Source of the DNA: Sipunculus nudus
Taxonomy: Eukaryota; Annelida; Sipuncula; Golfingiida; Sipunculidae
Reading direction: 5' to 3'
DNA: 64,000 bases
Assembly: GCA_026874595.1 (NCBI GenBank)
Contig: CM049317.1
Coordinates: 25,076,401-25,140,400, forward strand
This document shows, piece by piece, positions 1 to 13,440 of the stretch. A program made the translations under genes and the position numbers. How positions within the stretch are numbered: the stretch's first letter is position 1; the number at the start of each line of letters is the position of its first letter. The notes beneath the pieces were generated by a model. It was given only the letters and a program-made list of their open reading frames with translations, was not told where the DNA came from and did no database searches.

Positions 1-1849
1 TTGAGAGGCTAACGAGCAGAACCAGTGCTAGTTTCACCACACAATTGAATGTTCTATATATTTTTAAGTAACCGCTTTGTTTTTTTTTTTTTTTTTTTTT
101 TTTTTTGGTTCTAATCTTATTGATTATTGGTATTTATCGGTTATAAAAGCATATTCGATAACTGAAAGATAAAATTGATCGATTATTAATCGATATTTTA
201 TGTACCTTCTATATTTCCATGACGTCTGATGTACAAATTTTACCTAAAATATTGACCTAATGAAGTGAGTCTGGCTGATACGTTACGCTAATGGTACAGG
301 TAACGGTCGTGTTATTGACACTCGTTCTTTGCACAAGGTTCAGGTATTAAAGTTAATCGCTATTTTGTGCCCGTCTATCTTATATCTCTGACAAAATTGA
401 AACGTATTATCCGGAATTTATGACTTTTTTTTATGTGCATACATGATGGTCTATTATCTGTTATGCAACAATTTCAAACGATTAAATCGATTATGGAAGA
501 AAACGATCATCCATCGATATAATCGATTAATTGACACAGAACTATTATTGGTATTATATTACAGTGTACGATATAAGATAATTTAATAATATATACTTAA
601 TTACTCATCTTCAAACGATATACCCCAATGTCTAAAAAAAATTGCTTGATCATATATGTATATATGTTATGCATGAAGTAAACATCTGACAGTTAGAATT
701 TGATTTTTTAAATACTCCATCCACTAAGGATATGTTTATATATATCGTAATTATTTTTAGTTAAGATAGGACGAGCCGAAGCCAGATTTAGTAAACTCGT
801 GAAAGATTATCTTCACTAATCCTTTGAACTGCAACCGTCAGATTAAATATTAAATCCACCAGGGCTCACTACACGAGGAAATAACAGAAGAACAAGCCTT
901 TCCATAGATAATGAACAGAAAAGAAAAAAATTCATCGGTGGATAGGCGTCTATTAACTTATTTTCGTTTTGTCTCCTTAATCTAAATTTAGAATTTCTCC
1001 AGGTTCCGACTGCATCACATGACAGCTGACGTTACAGTATCATAAAACACTCTATACTAGGACAGGGATTATCAGGAATATCTAAATTATGACTCTGTGA
1101 TACAGAAACGCATCTTTAAAGCAATCTCCATCAGTGTATCGAAATCCTATCGTCAGCAGTCAACCCGAAATAAACCCATACAAAGTATATACGGTAATAA
1201 AGCAAGTCACTAAATGAACCGTGTTAAGGTTTTTTCTTTCTAGGTCTCACTTTGTAGTGTCGTTCTTAGAAAATTAGTCTTGTGAATAATACTATAGCTG
1301 TTAAAGTATAGAGCCGAAGAAATAAGAGACATTCGTTTAAGTAGTCTTCATTAAGGAAGGGCCTCTGTCAACTTTTGGTAACAGATAAAAGAAAAAGCTC
1401 AGCCGAAATATTGCTTTAAGATATTAGAGCTATTTGTGATACGTACTTTCAAAAAGTGCATTAGAATCATGCCTCAGTTTTGTCATAAGTAAGTTCTAAG
1501 TATGTATCACAAAATCGAAAGGGGCTTTATCCTATATCAGGTATGTTTACTACATCCTTAAAGTATAAGGGTATATGCCAATATTCAGTTCTAAAACCGT
1601 TTGCGTATTCCTGTTGTTGAATTAAGCTTGAATCGGGCGCGATCAGTGGGGCAATACAACAACAAAGCGCAAATGATGATTTTTAAATCCTAGACCTGTG
1701 GTTCTTTGTTTTTTATTTCTTTCAGTTTTCTTCTCCTGGTTTGGGCGTTATTCCAAATGTTCAAAATCGGATATCTATTCACGCAGTTTTGTAATGATAA
1801 ACAAAAACACGTGAATTGTGTGTGTGTTTTTTTCACACAGAGAGACAAC
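1..1849. other. AT-rich intergenic DNA, no gene seen
   Basis: No reading frame, RNA gene or clear transposon end is visible. A run of about 29 T occupies roughly 78-106. The rest is AT-rich unique-looking sequence. Confidence 0.6.
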
Positions 1850-1980
1850 GTATATTACAGGTGAAATGGAGACAGTAAGTCAGTATGCCGGGACGGTTTT
1901 GCTGGAAAACTTTTGTATGCATCAAGAATGAACTCCTTACTGATATGATACACATATTATGCAAATGATTTTACCTTTAA
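1850..1980 (+). repeat. 3' remnant of the TTAAAGG-ended MITE family
   Basis: The segment with 'gccgggacggttttgctgg', 'aacttttgtatgcat' and the ending 'ttacctttaa' matches the last ~130 bases of the longer copies at 20.69-21.18 kb and 48.05-48.55 kb in the same order. Only the right end is preserved. No coding capacity is seen. Confidence 0.5.
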
Positions 1981-2329
1981 TGAACGTACTTCTTCGAACG
2001 TTAAATTAACGTATTTGATTCCATATTCTTATACGCATTTTTTCTGTATAATTAGGAATGTCACATTAAATAATCAAACCATTCACAAAATAAGCAGCAA
2101 TATGTAATTCTTAAGTATTATATGGTCTGTTCATTATAGGACATCGTCAATAAATATAAATGTATGTGTGTGTAGGTTTAGTTGCGTGTGTGTCACAACG
2201 TGTCATGACGACATCTTTTGGCGGTTCTTGAAGTTGCCCTGCTAGCTCTCTTCACTGTACAATATGAATTTCCATCAATGTGATCGTATAAATGGTAGGG
2301 GTAAATGACAGGAGATAAACCCGACATGG

Positions 2330-2660
2330 TCGATGCACACAGGGGCGCAGCTAGGAATTTCCGGAAGGGGCCGGGGGAGGGGGGGGGGGGGGTAGCAAAC
2401 CCGCTGGCCAAGATCACATACATACATACATTTCAGAAACAGCAAAGAGCTTGTAACATTCTTAGACTCAAAACAAGAGAGAAAAGTTCACTTGTCCGTG
2501 CGTGTGAGAGAGAGAGAGAGAAAGAGAGAGAGGGGGGGGGGGTTGACATCGAGCCAACAACATTGTGACAGGTATGACATGTTGTCCTGAGCCACGTTTA
2601 AACCAAGTGTCAGGGGTCGACCCCCCCCCCCCCTCCCACCCTCCCGCGCTCTTAACCAAC
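2330..2660. repeat. Cluster of poly(G) and poly(C) runs with a (GA)n tract
   Basis: A G14 run (2379-2392) follows the phrase 'aggggcgcagctagga'. A (GA)n stretch near 2505-2531 leads into G11 (2532-2542). A C13 run lies at 2621-2633 and a C17 run at 2952-2968, just outside. The reading frames across these runs are simple-sequence artefacts. Confidence 0.7.
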
Positions 2661-3894
2661 GACCTTTTCTTAGACAATTTATATGCATGACACCCGTTGA
2701 CCTCTCCATGCAAAATATCCTGGATCCGCGTCTGAATTTAGTTCATCCTCGCCAGTACGTGTCAACACTGTTTTCAGGGAAGTGATTATCTGACGCTACA
2801 TTCCACTGTGATCCCCATGGCTTTGTAGTTTACCAATAACGGCGGATAATGGTGGCGCCCGCACATTGTCATTCCAGGCCATTACATACGGATGAGCTAA
2901 TTTTGTTAATACTTTTTCATGTTCCAATAACTGTGAGAGCCACTTGCCCCTCCCCCCCCCCCCCCCCCAACAGTGTCATTATAGATATTGTTCATTGACT
3001 TTACCCTTACGAATATACAGAACACAATATATTATAATTATGTATAACGGAATGCTTTTTTAAAATAAAAATACAAAGTTAATAATCACAAAAATTGATC
3101 AGTTCATATTCAAAATGAAAAAAAATAATAAGACTGGTCCTAAAATGTCCAAGTTAGGATTGTTTGAAACAGGTGAGCCCTTGCTCTGCCCAAAACATAC
3201 ATTCTTCAACATACCCAATGTATATATCATATACCTAATGATATACCTAATCATATCTTGATATTCTGAATTTTACGGGGTATTTATTGGAAAAACGGTA
3301 ACTTCATATAGAAACTATTAATCAACTCCATATCATTTTCCATTTTGACTTCATTCAGGGATAAAGCAAGATATATGGACAAATGACTATAATCTGGCAA
3401 CAGTTGTGTGCATAATCGATTCTGTATTTTGCAGTTTTGCCTGTAGGCAATTCGTCAGGGGGACCCTCGAACACGAGATCAAACGCCAAAGTCCAGGGGA
3501 CTACAATAGCTCCCACTGGACTGAACAGTTTTGTAAATAGGTTTATGTTTCAATTTTCAAAGGCGGAGAGATCGTTCTCGTTATTTCAATCTCCTTGACG
3601 ACGCATGCTAGAGCCGTTTGTGGCACTTCCGGCGACAATTATGTAGCAATATAAACGAATGCGAACACGTCAGCTTAAAGTAAATCCCCCGACCTCGACG
3701 AGAGCATTATGGCGGCGAGGAGCCGCTTAATTCTCCGGAGACGGGTATCTAAACAAGGTGTCATGATAAATAAACAGACATTTGTGGCCTGAGAGTGCTT
3801 TAAGTGGCCGGTCTGGAATACAGACGCTCCTTTCGGCCAAACGTTGATGGTGTTCTAGACCGAACCTCACGTAGGACAGCCTCGTTCTGGAATA

Positions 3895-4072
3895 TACAGT
3901 GGACCCCCACCTTGCGACCACCCCGCAATTGCGACCACCCCCACAAATACGACCACTTTCTTGGTCCAAATATATGATCTAGGTAATTAAGAGTCTCGCA
4001 AATACGACCACCCCCAAATAACGACCACTTGGTCAGTCCTCAAGGTGGTCGTAATTGTGGGGTTGCACTGTA
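3895..4072. mobile_element. Tc1/mariner-type MITE (GACCAC family), complete
   Basis: The 178-bp segment begins TACAGTGGACCCCCACC and ends with the reverse complement of TACAGTGCAACCCCACAA, giving ~29-bp terminal inverted repeats bounded by TA on both sides. Inside are repeated GCGACCACC / GGTGGTCGT blocks, so the element could fold on itself. It is non-coding. TA boundaries and CAGTG termini are typical of Tc1/mariner-derived MITEs; the family assignment is an inference. Related pieces are at 4260-4433 and in TIMELESS intron 1. Confidence 0.75.
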
Positions 4073-4259
4073 GTTAAATTGACTGGGCAGTGCCGTGAGA
4101 CCCAGGCACTTCCGACACTAAATACCAGTCAGAATATCCCATCAATACACGTGACACTCTGAGTGAGTATACCTCCGAAAAGGCTGGGTTTTATCTAGCG
4201 CACAATCCATTTTCAATCATACAGCATTTTATTCCTTCCCTCGTGATCCAATTTGTTTA

Positions 4260-4433
4260 TACAGTAAAACCTTGCCTGACGACCACCTCTGTTTAGCGAC
4301 CAGTTCAAAAGAACGACCGATTGTTCAATATCTCGATTTTTTTTGCTCTTTATGAGACCTTTATATTAGATAAAACAGTTAAACCTTGCCTAACGACCAC
4401 AACAGTTTAGCGCCCACCTCGAAAATGCGACCA
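4260..4433. mobile_element. Two truncated GACCAC-family MITE ends
   Basis: Two successive left-end-like segments begin TACAGTAAAACCTTGCC (4260) and ACAGTTAAACCTTGCC (about 4375). Each is followed by 'acgaccac' and 'gcgaccac' blocks as in the complete copy at 3895-4072. No matching right end is present. Confidence 0.55.
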
Positions 4434-4440
4434 CTTTATT

Positions 4441-4487
4441 GACGGGGCGGATTTAGGGGGACCGAAGGGGGCAACCCCCCCCCCCCG
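4441..4487. repeat. GGGGCGGATTTAGG-flanked poly(C) run
   Basis: The phrase 'ggggcggatttaggggg' leads into C12 at 4475-4486. Similar wording next to C or G runs recurs in the window (2342, 6260 and 21,330 in reverse complement). Confidence 0.5.
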
Positions 4488-5900
4488 CCCCTTTCGACCT
4501 TACCAAAAAAAATCTGGGGAAAAAAGACCATTGAAGACTAAGGGTATAAAACAGTTACAATGTATTTCTTGCTTTATAATAAATTTAAGTTACCCCAAAT
4601 TGCACGATTACAACCTAAATTTAAAAAAAAAAAATTCTACATCAAGAGAACCTTCTTGGACTGTTGGTGTCATGATTTCTATGGAAAGATCTAGGAAAGA
4701 TACAGAAGTCATAGCCGGTAGTGAGAGATGTTTTAAGACATCATTAAAGGGTGTTATACCTCAAGTGGGATCTAAACTGTAAGAGAGAGACAGCCAAATA
4801 TAGACAGAGAGAGGGGGAGGGTTAGAGAGAGAAACAGATAGATAGAAAGACAGACAGCCAATTACATTTGAATTTTTTATTGAACCAATTTTAAAAATTA
4901 AGCTTTAAAGTTAGAAAGAAACTAAGCGGAATGACCAAAAAAAGGGTTTTTGGAATTTTGTCATGTAGTTTTAATACAAGCCACCTAAAAAGTGTTCTGC
5001 TGTTACTAGATACTTAAAATCGTTTACCATTTAAAGGAAATATTTACAGAAATATAATATGAATAATATGAATTTGAATTTCATAATTACATATTAAATT
5101 AGAAAGAATTCTGTACCACGTTTAAAATTAGTTATGTAATTTATGGGGTGATATTATGCATTTGAAAGAACTTAGGAATTAATTTTAAATATCGGGGTAT
5201 TTTTGCCTGAGATGCAATACCTTTAATGGATTCCTTCTTTTTCAGAATTTAAGAGGTTTTCGGAATGCAATTACTGAAAAGGACATTTTCCTGAATACTG
5301 TTTTCACATATCAAAAGCTTTACAATAAAGATTTAATACATCAAACGCCTTTCAAAACCGCATGACAATACATTTGATATTGACAAAGAGTCTTGCATTA
5401 GAGTGTAATGATAACCTACTGTCACAAGATAATACAAATTTGGTTCTATATAAAACTCTGCCAAACTCTGAACAATTAAGGTTTTGTAAAGATGAGAAGT
5501 ATTCTGAACCTGTACTGTTCATATACATGTGATAATCTGTTAGATCTATGTAAATGAAAGATAATTAATACTACAGGGGCAATAGAATTCCTTTGTAACG
5601 ACTGTGTAAAAGCTAGAGTAATACCGAGAGTTTCCCTCACATGTATAAGATTACCAGTAAATGTTGTTGGTCCTTAGTGAGAACTGTGTAGTTGTTGCAA
5701 GATTTCAAAGACCTGTTTGTCATGTTACATGCAGCTACAGTTTGTGTAAGTAATATGAGAAATGATTCGTTTTACATATTCCAACGTGCCACTTTGCTAA
5801 TTAACATATACGCGGTTATATATAAGCCTGAAGGAAGTACTGTACATCACTAAGCTTATATTCTGTACGCTGACTTATCTCCTAATGAGCAAACAAAATG
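4488..5900. other. AT-rich stretch, nothing recognised
   Basis: A weak (GA)n-like patch lies near 4780-4830. No conserved reading frame or element ends are visible. Confidence 0.5.
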
Positions 5901-5902
5901 AG

Positions 5903-5903
<1 letters not shown>

Positions 5904-5951
<48 letters not shown>

Positions 5952-6000
5952 TATAAAATAAAATATATATATATATACATGTATATATATATATACATAA
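5904..6000. repeat. (TA)n microsatellite, interrupted
   Basis: An uninterrupted TA run covers about 5904-5948. Shorter TA blocks follow near 5963-5996. The apparent Tyr-Ile protein here is the translated microsatellite. Confidence 0.85.
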
Positions 6001-6100
6001 ATAATCATCATTGCAGTTTTCTCTTTATAAGTCCAGAATAACACTGAGTTCATTAATTCGAATGGAAGAATTTATCCAAATTGAAAACGCGGGTCTGGAA

Positions 6101-6300
6101 CCCCCCCCCCCCCCCTTCTTCCAGCCACCTCAGCCTTTTTTACAAAGTGTTTAAGACCAATTTTTGCGGCTTGTACCCCCCCCCCCCCCTTTCACAAGAC
6201 CTGAGGACGTTTTTTGGTTTGTCATTAGTCCTTCTGGGTTGGGCCCCTCGTTTTCCTAAATCCTCGACCCGCCCCTGTCACCTGAACACCTGCGTACGAC
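6101..6300. repeat. Two poly(C) runs in a shared context
   Basis: C15 (6101-6115) and C14 (6176-6189) are separated by ~60 bp. They are followed by 'cctaaatcctcgacccgccc', the reverse complement of the gcggatttagg wording found beside other C/G runs. This suggests one dispersed repeat carrying the homopolymer. Confidence 0.5.
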
Positions 6301-9300
6301 GACTGCCGGGCTTATCGTTTTTGACATAATCAGTACTCAATACGACACTGATAAATTTACAAATCAACTTTAAGATTATTTCAACCTACAGTTTTGCCGA
6401 AACTGTCAAATAAATGATAGATATGAGGGAATGATAACATAATTGGTTCCATAATGTTTGTTGCGTATAAAGGGTAAACATGTATTGACGAAAGTGAGGT
6501 CTATGTATTTAAAAACCCTTCCGTACATAACGAAATGCATCAATTATTTTTACATTTTTTTTATATACAAAGTACGTTTCTCAAAATGTTTAATTATACA
6601 TTGAATTAGTTTTTGAATTCTCACAATTTTAATTTTGGATGACTATAAACGTTAATAATAAATATAAATATGTGTCGCCACAGTTTACTTTTAAAATTTC
6701 ATATGATAGTTCATCTGATGAAATGTCTTACTTACTATGGTTTCATTTGCAGTTTCGTAATTTGGCGAAAATAAAGAGGAATAACAAACTTACCGTTATA
6801 TAGAGGAAGGGGATGCAAAAACTGGTACACAGTCAATTTGGGCCCCTCTGTTTATGACGTCTGACTGATAGCGAACCACAAAGTCTCCGCTGGTAATAAG
6901 GGATACACTTTCAGATGAAATAGGTTTGACTGAATTGTGTCCGGGCTGTCTATATATCACTTGTCTGACGCTGTGCTGATTCGCGGAAACTGGCGGCTGG
7001 GGATGCTCGATTTTTGCACACGCCCCGCTCGTGACGTCGGACACGCTGTCTTCCCGCCAATCGTTGGTCGTCTGCTGCGCGAGCTTGATTGTAAGCTGTT
7101 GGACCGTGGGAGTCAATTTGCCAGTGGGTCTATATTGTCACAAGCCGCATATAATTCAAAGAGCCAATTAGGCAATATGTCATTCGGAACTGGCAATGTT
7201 CTCTGGAACTGAAACACTTTGCAACGACGATACGTGGCATGACCACGAAGATATTTGAGGACTTTTTTTCTGAAACTAGTGAGAACGTTGCCACAAAAGA
7301 TTATTTATAAAAGCAGTCTTTAAAATGATATCTCCACCATGTATTTCACTTAATATCCTTAATAAGCCCTCCGCCGGGACCCGGAGAGCGTAATAAAAAT
7401 CCAAGGGTCTCCATTTATGAGTTAAAATTGTAGGAAATTTTAATATGAGCAATGAAATGCCTTAAATATGAAACGCTGCATGAAGTCCTACATAAAAAAA
7501 TATTTTGTCCATACACTTCATTAATACAGCATTTCGTGGCTTTGTCTCAAAAGGCATAACACGAGGGGTTTTTTAAAGGATGGGTCCTGTCTTTGACACA
7601 CGAGGTTTTTAAGTAACCTTATGATCAGAATTATATGTAATTAACTATGTCCTCAGGACATCAGGTTATATTATATATATTTATTTATATTTTAGCCATC
7701 AGGTGCCATTAAGATTTTATAACGAGTTTCTGAGAATCTTCTGCCGCTAATTTCGAATGCTTGATCGCCAGGGTATGTCACTAGCCAAAGTTCAAAGGTA
7801 ATTAATTAAGTTGTTATCTCTTATAGTAATTTGCAACAGAAAAAAAAATCAGAAACAGTTAACTGCCAGTTCTGTAAATATTGATCTCACGAAATCTCCG
7901 ATAACCAATCCCTGTTGTGTTCTTATTATTTTAAAGAACAAATGATGATTCTTCGGGAAGTGCTCAATCGATTTATCATGACTTAATAATCAGTTGAGGA
8001 CTCCTAATTTCTCTATTTTTATAAACGCAGTTCGGTTGTCTTTCAAGGCTATCCTATTTTATGGCCGGGCTGCTTTTGTTACTAAGGTCGCTGTTACATA
8101 AAATGTATGGAAGATTAGATGAAAATTTTCCAAAATTCCAAAATATAATGGTATGGTATTTTATGATGTTAAGCAGAGGGCATGACGTTCATTTATCAAT
8201 GACAGATGCGCTTGCCCGATTCTTTATTCTTGTTAGAGCTATAAGAACTGCTCTTGTGCCTGTCTGATTGTTGAATTGTCTCTTTGAATAGATACAGGTC
8301 TTTTTTTTATGTTTGCTCATGTTTAAAAGTGAGAAAAAAAATTAAAAATAAAGCTGTTCAAAGCACCAAGTAAGATCGAGCCTCCTTTTAATGGGTACAT
8401 GTTTAAGTAATTAACATTGTCGCTACATATTTTGTTTGTACATCTACCGTGCTTTCCTCTTGTATTAATTAATATTTTTTGGTACCGGACTAACGTAAGT
8501 CATTATTAAAACCTCCCGCTTGCACGAACACCCCTGTAACATAACCAGTTTGGCAGGTCCTTAAGGTATTTTTGTTCAAGTCGGTTTCATCCCCTCGTGA
8601 CTACCTAATTATTTTAAAATACGAGAAATCATTCTACATTTTTAAATGCATCAGCCCCACTTATGACAGTAAACTGGGACTGATGTATTGCAAAAACAGC
8701 AAAAACAGTCTCACTTGAGAGCTGCTGACATGATGATGTTATCTAAACACGCTAACATATATGACCAACAAAAAATAAAGATGGCTACTCATGCAAGGCG
8801 ACATCTAATGAGTCAGATCATTAGAAAGCGTCCAAAATTTGTGAAACATAAACTGGAGATTTATTTTAAAATTCGGGATTGCAATAATAGATCGTCATAT
8901 CTGTATACAGTAAATTATTTGCAAAATATTGCGAATTTCCCTGTATTTAGTAGAACATGTATCAGCAACCATCTGAGAAATCTGTACTAAGGTATCTGTC
9001 TTGTTTATATAACTACCTGCTCCCGTGGAAAATCCACGGCTTTATCTGATGCATATTTTTGTAATGAGCTGATAGGAACTAAACGACGCATATATATTTT
9101 AATCCTAAGGTTTATGCAGGAAATTTTGTCACGTGTTTCACTTATATGATATAAAGATTACTTCTGCTAGAATAAAATTATTCTATTCCAGAAATGTCAC
9201 CAAAAAAATTGGAAAGAGACATGAGGCATATACAGGGTGTACGAATTTCAAAGTTAGAAGTTTTTTCCGATAAACAACAAAGGTCCGAAAGCTTCATTAC

Positions 9301-10103
9301 TGGGAAAATATCGTACATTTAACGATTGTAAAAAGAGGCATTCTACCGTGAAGTTAAATGAGAGATGCTTTGTATTGTTTGAATCTAAGGCGACATCGTG
9401 AAACACGATGTTTATTCAGTGTAGTTAGTTTAGGGTGTAGTCTAAGGGTGTAGTTTAAGGCATGAAAACAGACACATGCTTTATTTTATAAACATGTATA
9501 TGTCGTTGAAGTCCCTCGTACGCGAAACGTATAGCTGCCAGTGTAAAAAGGATAGGCCCAGAAAAATATATTCCAACAGTATTAAAGTTTTGGTTTTAGT
9601 ACTGTAAATTGTCATGGAATAAGAAGGTATGATGCAAAATTGACAACTCTCCCAGATAAAAAGAAAGCAGGTTGATATATTTCGATGAAAGCATTTAGCA
9701 AAGAAACCACTTCAGCCTTGGTTCGTTGCATTGTCTTTCAGCAAATTAACGCAAAATGTAATATACAGATTTTGCTGAAAATTTGTAGAGGGATAGAGTA
9801 AAACTGCATCCATAATCCATTACATTTTGGAGGTAATAGGAATCACCATAATATATTTTTTCTTAAGTGTTATAATCACAATTCCCCAAAGGAATACTTA
9901 TAAGGGGCTATTCCTTTGTCCCTGAGTATGAAATCCGTATGCAGTTGTTCTGCCACTTGCCTGGTGAACTCGTGTTTCTTAACCATGACAATGTTTCACA
10001 TGACAATGTGAAACGTGCACCTATGAACGAACGACTGATTAGTAGATTCTGGCGGGGGTTTCAAAGTCCCCAAGAGATTGAAGACCCTTGGAAGTGTGTG
10101 CAA
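6301..10103. other. Unassigned AT-rich DNA
   Basis: Short open frames near 6796-7212 (both strands) and 8688-8990 show no recognisable motif or splice context. No element ends or RNA genes were found. Confidence 0.5.
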
Positions 10104-10129
10104 CCCCCCCCCCCCCCCCCCCCCCCCCC
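10104..10129. repeat. C26 homopolymer
   Basis: One of the longest poly(C) runs in the window, ending in a single G. Confidence 0.85.
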
Positions 10130-12061
10130 GAACTATTAAACCATGGTTATCATGGAAAGATATTTTTGAATGTATAAAAATCAACATACCTGTAACACAT
10201 TAAAACAATTGTCAAACGGTGGTCACATCACTGACTCAGTGCCCAGTGATGACCAAATTGAAAAGCCCTCGCATTTAAAGTGGAGTCATGTGGTCTTTAG
10301 TTTCCTTTGACAGAGAAAATTCCTTTAGAGGCGTTACAATGGATATGGAGGATCAATGGGGATTACAGTAGACCAGCGTGACCGCGTATTGCACGGAAAT
10401 GCCCTTTGGGCAGGACATGCGCGCTGGCCACGGTCTTAATCCTCGAGGTGCCTCCTGAAAAAGCGTCACAGGCGTGGAGGACCTTGCGGCACAAAAGAAA
10501 TAGGGGCACCTAATGGGAAAATACTTCAATTATTAATTATTCAGCCTAATAGGGCATAATCCCGCAAAATAAAACAAACTTGTTATAGAAAAGCACACCG
10601 CCGATACGTCTGCCGAATTTGGAGAGTCAGATCGGAGCAGAAGCAGGTAAACCGTGGTCAAGAAAAAATTCCAACTCCGTATTAATTATATTGATGATTA
10701 GCATACACTAGAAATCGTCATTCTGAGGAATGGAAGCCAGGTTCATTCGTGCATAAGTGAATGTATACATGTGTGAGTATTCCTGGAATTGTTCCTGGGT
10801 CCGGATTATGAATCGGACCCACACCAAAATCTGATCGATTCTTCAATGGCCAATTTCCGAGGTGCCCTGAAAAAAATTCATGGGATTTCGTTGATATCCA
10901 CATGCACACGAATGGAAATGAACGCATACCCACTTGGCGGAGGTAATAAATTCATTACATGTATAATTAGATGAATAATGTTAAAACACTATATGGAGTG
11001 GTACTTTTGTCTTTGTATTTCAGTCAGGGTTGTTTGTCTCTAGTCATTTACTTAACTACGGGGGACAACTTGTCTGGGTTCCCGGAGGCAGGCGGGACGC
11101 GATGTAATAAAATATTCTTGTTATTGTCGGTGATCCATCACCCTACACGGAGGAAAGCGGTGACAATATGAAATTTTAATTAGTCACTGCGTTAACCAAT
11201 ATGTTAAATCCCACTAAGTTAGTCATCTTCCCCCAAACAGCTGCCACTGTTAGTGTCACGATGCCTCAATGCATCGTAAATCAACGGTGCACTGTACATA
11301 CATAATGGAAGGGTTGTCATTTACCGATTTAACCGGAAACAGAAATAATTCATGATAATGTTAAATCACCTCCGGTTTGCCAATGAGGTAATGTTTTCAC
11401 ACGATCTGTTTGAATGTTTGTTTGTATATATGTAAGCTCCCTGGGGAAAAACAGAAATACTCAATTGATTTCCGTGAAACTCCATGGAAGTGTGGTACAT
11501 GTGTTACGGAAAACCCTAATACATTTCGGGACCGATCGGGCTGGAGGGAAGTTCCAGTAAGTTTGTTTATCCCCATCGAGCTATATGCTCCAGTTAGTTT
11601 CATTCTATTTCCTACATCTACCGGTGCCTGTGCATTATATACTGTGTATAAAATGATATTTTCTGATAAATATAAAAGAAGAAAAAAGGTCTCCTAGCAG
11701 ATTTAAGATTGAAGTACGAAGTAACGAAATTCATAACGGTACCTGCATGCTGGTAACAAAATGCTCTTTGGGAAAGTCTGTTTGCGAGAGTGGAAGCCAT
11801 CGTAAATAAATGACAAGGCTAGTACTAAATTCATGACCAGATATCAGTGTCAGGGGTAGTTTCGTTCTTTTAATGAGATGAAAAGATCCTCTAACCCCCA
11901 CCCATACGTGAATATTCTCTAATTTTCAATCATAATTCCATGCATGTGTTTTTCATCAGCTGACAGAAAGGAAATTCAATGTACACAGGTATAACTTGTT
12001 ATACCGATGGATGAAAGGTTCATACAGTAAGCCCAACTGGAAGGAACGAAGGACGTAGCAT
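10130..12061. other. No feature recognised
   Basis: Unique-looking sequence with several short frames on both strands, none with recognisable domains. Confidence 0.5.
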
Positions 12062-12310
12062 GTTGGTTAAAGGGACCTATTCAAATATTAAGTATGTTAA
12101 ATATACATTAAACATAATATTTTCTCCTTAAAATATTATCATTTGTCAATATTTCGTTCTAAACCGTTCTAAAGCGCACGATAAGTGGTTAAAAAAGTAA
12201 ACATAGTTTCCAATAGTTATTTCATCTTGGTTTCTGCTGTCCTGTTCCTCTTCTTTACCTAGGAGTTGTCGCACAAACGCATGCACGATCGGACCTCTGG
12301 TTTAATTATG
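12062..12310 (+). repeat. 5' part of the TTAAAGG-ended MITE family
   Basis: It begins GGTTAAAGGGACCTATTCA and continues with 'aagtatgttaaatata', 'aatattat' and 'cgcatgcacgatcggacct', in the same order as the fuller copy at 20.69-21.18 kb. The right half is missing. Confidence 0.5.
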
Positions 12311-13379
12311 GAAGCAAGTCCTGGGTTCCGAGATAGTTCTGATGAGGATTTTTTTTTTGTATTTACCCGAAATGAAATAATAGCTTGAGATTAATACCCA
12401 TATAATTACAAATGCGTATGTACCTTCAAGAGGTTGGACTGCGGATCCGACCGCCCCAGGTTTGAACCCTGCCAGAGCACCGACGACAGGAAGGTGAAAT
12501 ACAACCCCAAAAGTTCGAAAGGTCATGATTATTTGTTATTCTGATCCCCTTGCATAAGTAGACCACTCTTACTTTTTCGACAGTGAAGCGTAGAATTGAC
12601 GGGAATTGTATTACTTGAAAGTCAGTTAATTAGTAAAACGTGAAATGAATTAGAATGGAATTTCAGTTCGACGTGAACTAGGTTTGATGAGCTGAGCTGA
12701 AATTTTGAAAATGTTCCAGCATTCACATCATCAGAAATGTCGGTCATCAATAGCTGTTCGTATCCTGTATTTCAATTTATGGCGCCATTTCGGTCCTATA
12801 ACATTAGGGAGTCCACGACCAGTGAATAAGAGAGAGGTGCCTTTATTCTTTCCGAGTGGACCGCACTTTAAGACTGTTTATATATGAGGATGCAAATATT
12901 TTCATTTTGTACAAAGCCTGATGGCCTACAAGTACGCTATCACTTGACATAAACCAGAACACACCAGGGTTTTTTGTGGTTTTTTTTTTTTTTTTTTTTT
13001 TTTTTGGCTCAGAAATTTATTTTTAGGAACTCATTTGCTGGGTTTTTCATCACGATTTGGGGGATAAGTGCATGTGAACTATGTTTTGTAGAATAACCTT
13101 TAGATTTAAAGTTAACCGTATGTTCCCTGATTGTATATTACTATTAACCTTTCTTGGTAAAAAAATAGTATAATGCCTAATGGTCGTCCTTAAATGTAAA
13201 TCTTATTCACCGAAATATTTTTAATGTTCATTTCTCCAACGTATTCAAATATGTACAAGGACGTACACAAGACAAATCATATATGCACGTAAGCATGATT
13301 GCAACACATTACACAATTACATACATGCATATACATATACATACATAATATGTACATACCATACATATATGTATCTATG
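12311..13379. other. No gene seen; poly(T) run
   Basis: A T-run occupies about 12980-13005. Nothing else is recognised. Confidence 0.5.
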
Positions 13380-13385
13380 ATCATA

Positions 13386-13440
<55 letters not shown>
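13380..13440. repeat. (TA)n microsatellite
   Basis: Nearly pure TA dinucleotides with one interruption, preceded by TACA-rich sequence from 13320. Confidence 0.85.

Noticed and set aside
6796-7212. Overlapping frames on both strands (106 and 91 codons)
   Set aside because: No domain recognised and the two shadow each other; nothing favours either.
8688-8990. 100-codon plus-strand frame
   Set aside because: Lys/His-rich without a recognisable domain; length is not exceptional for the region.
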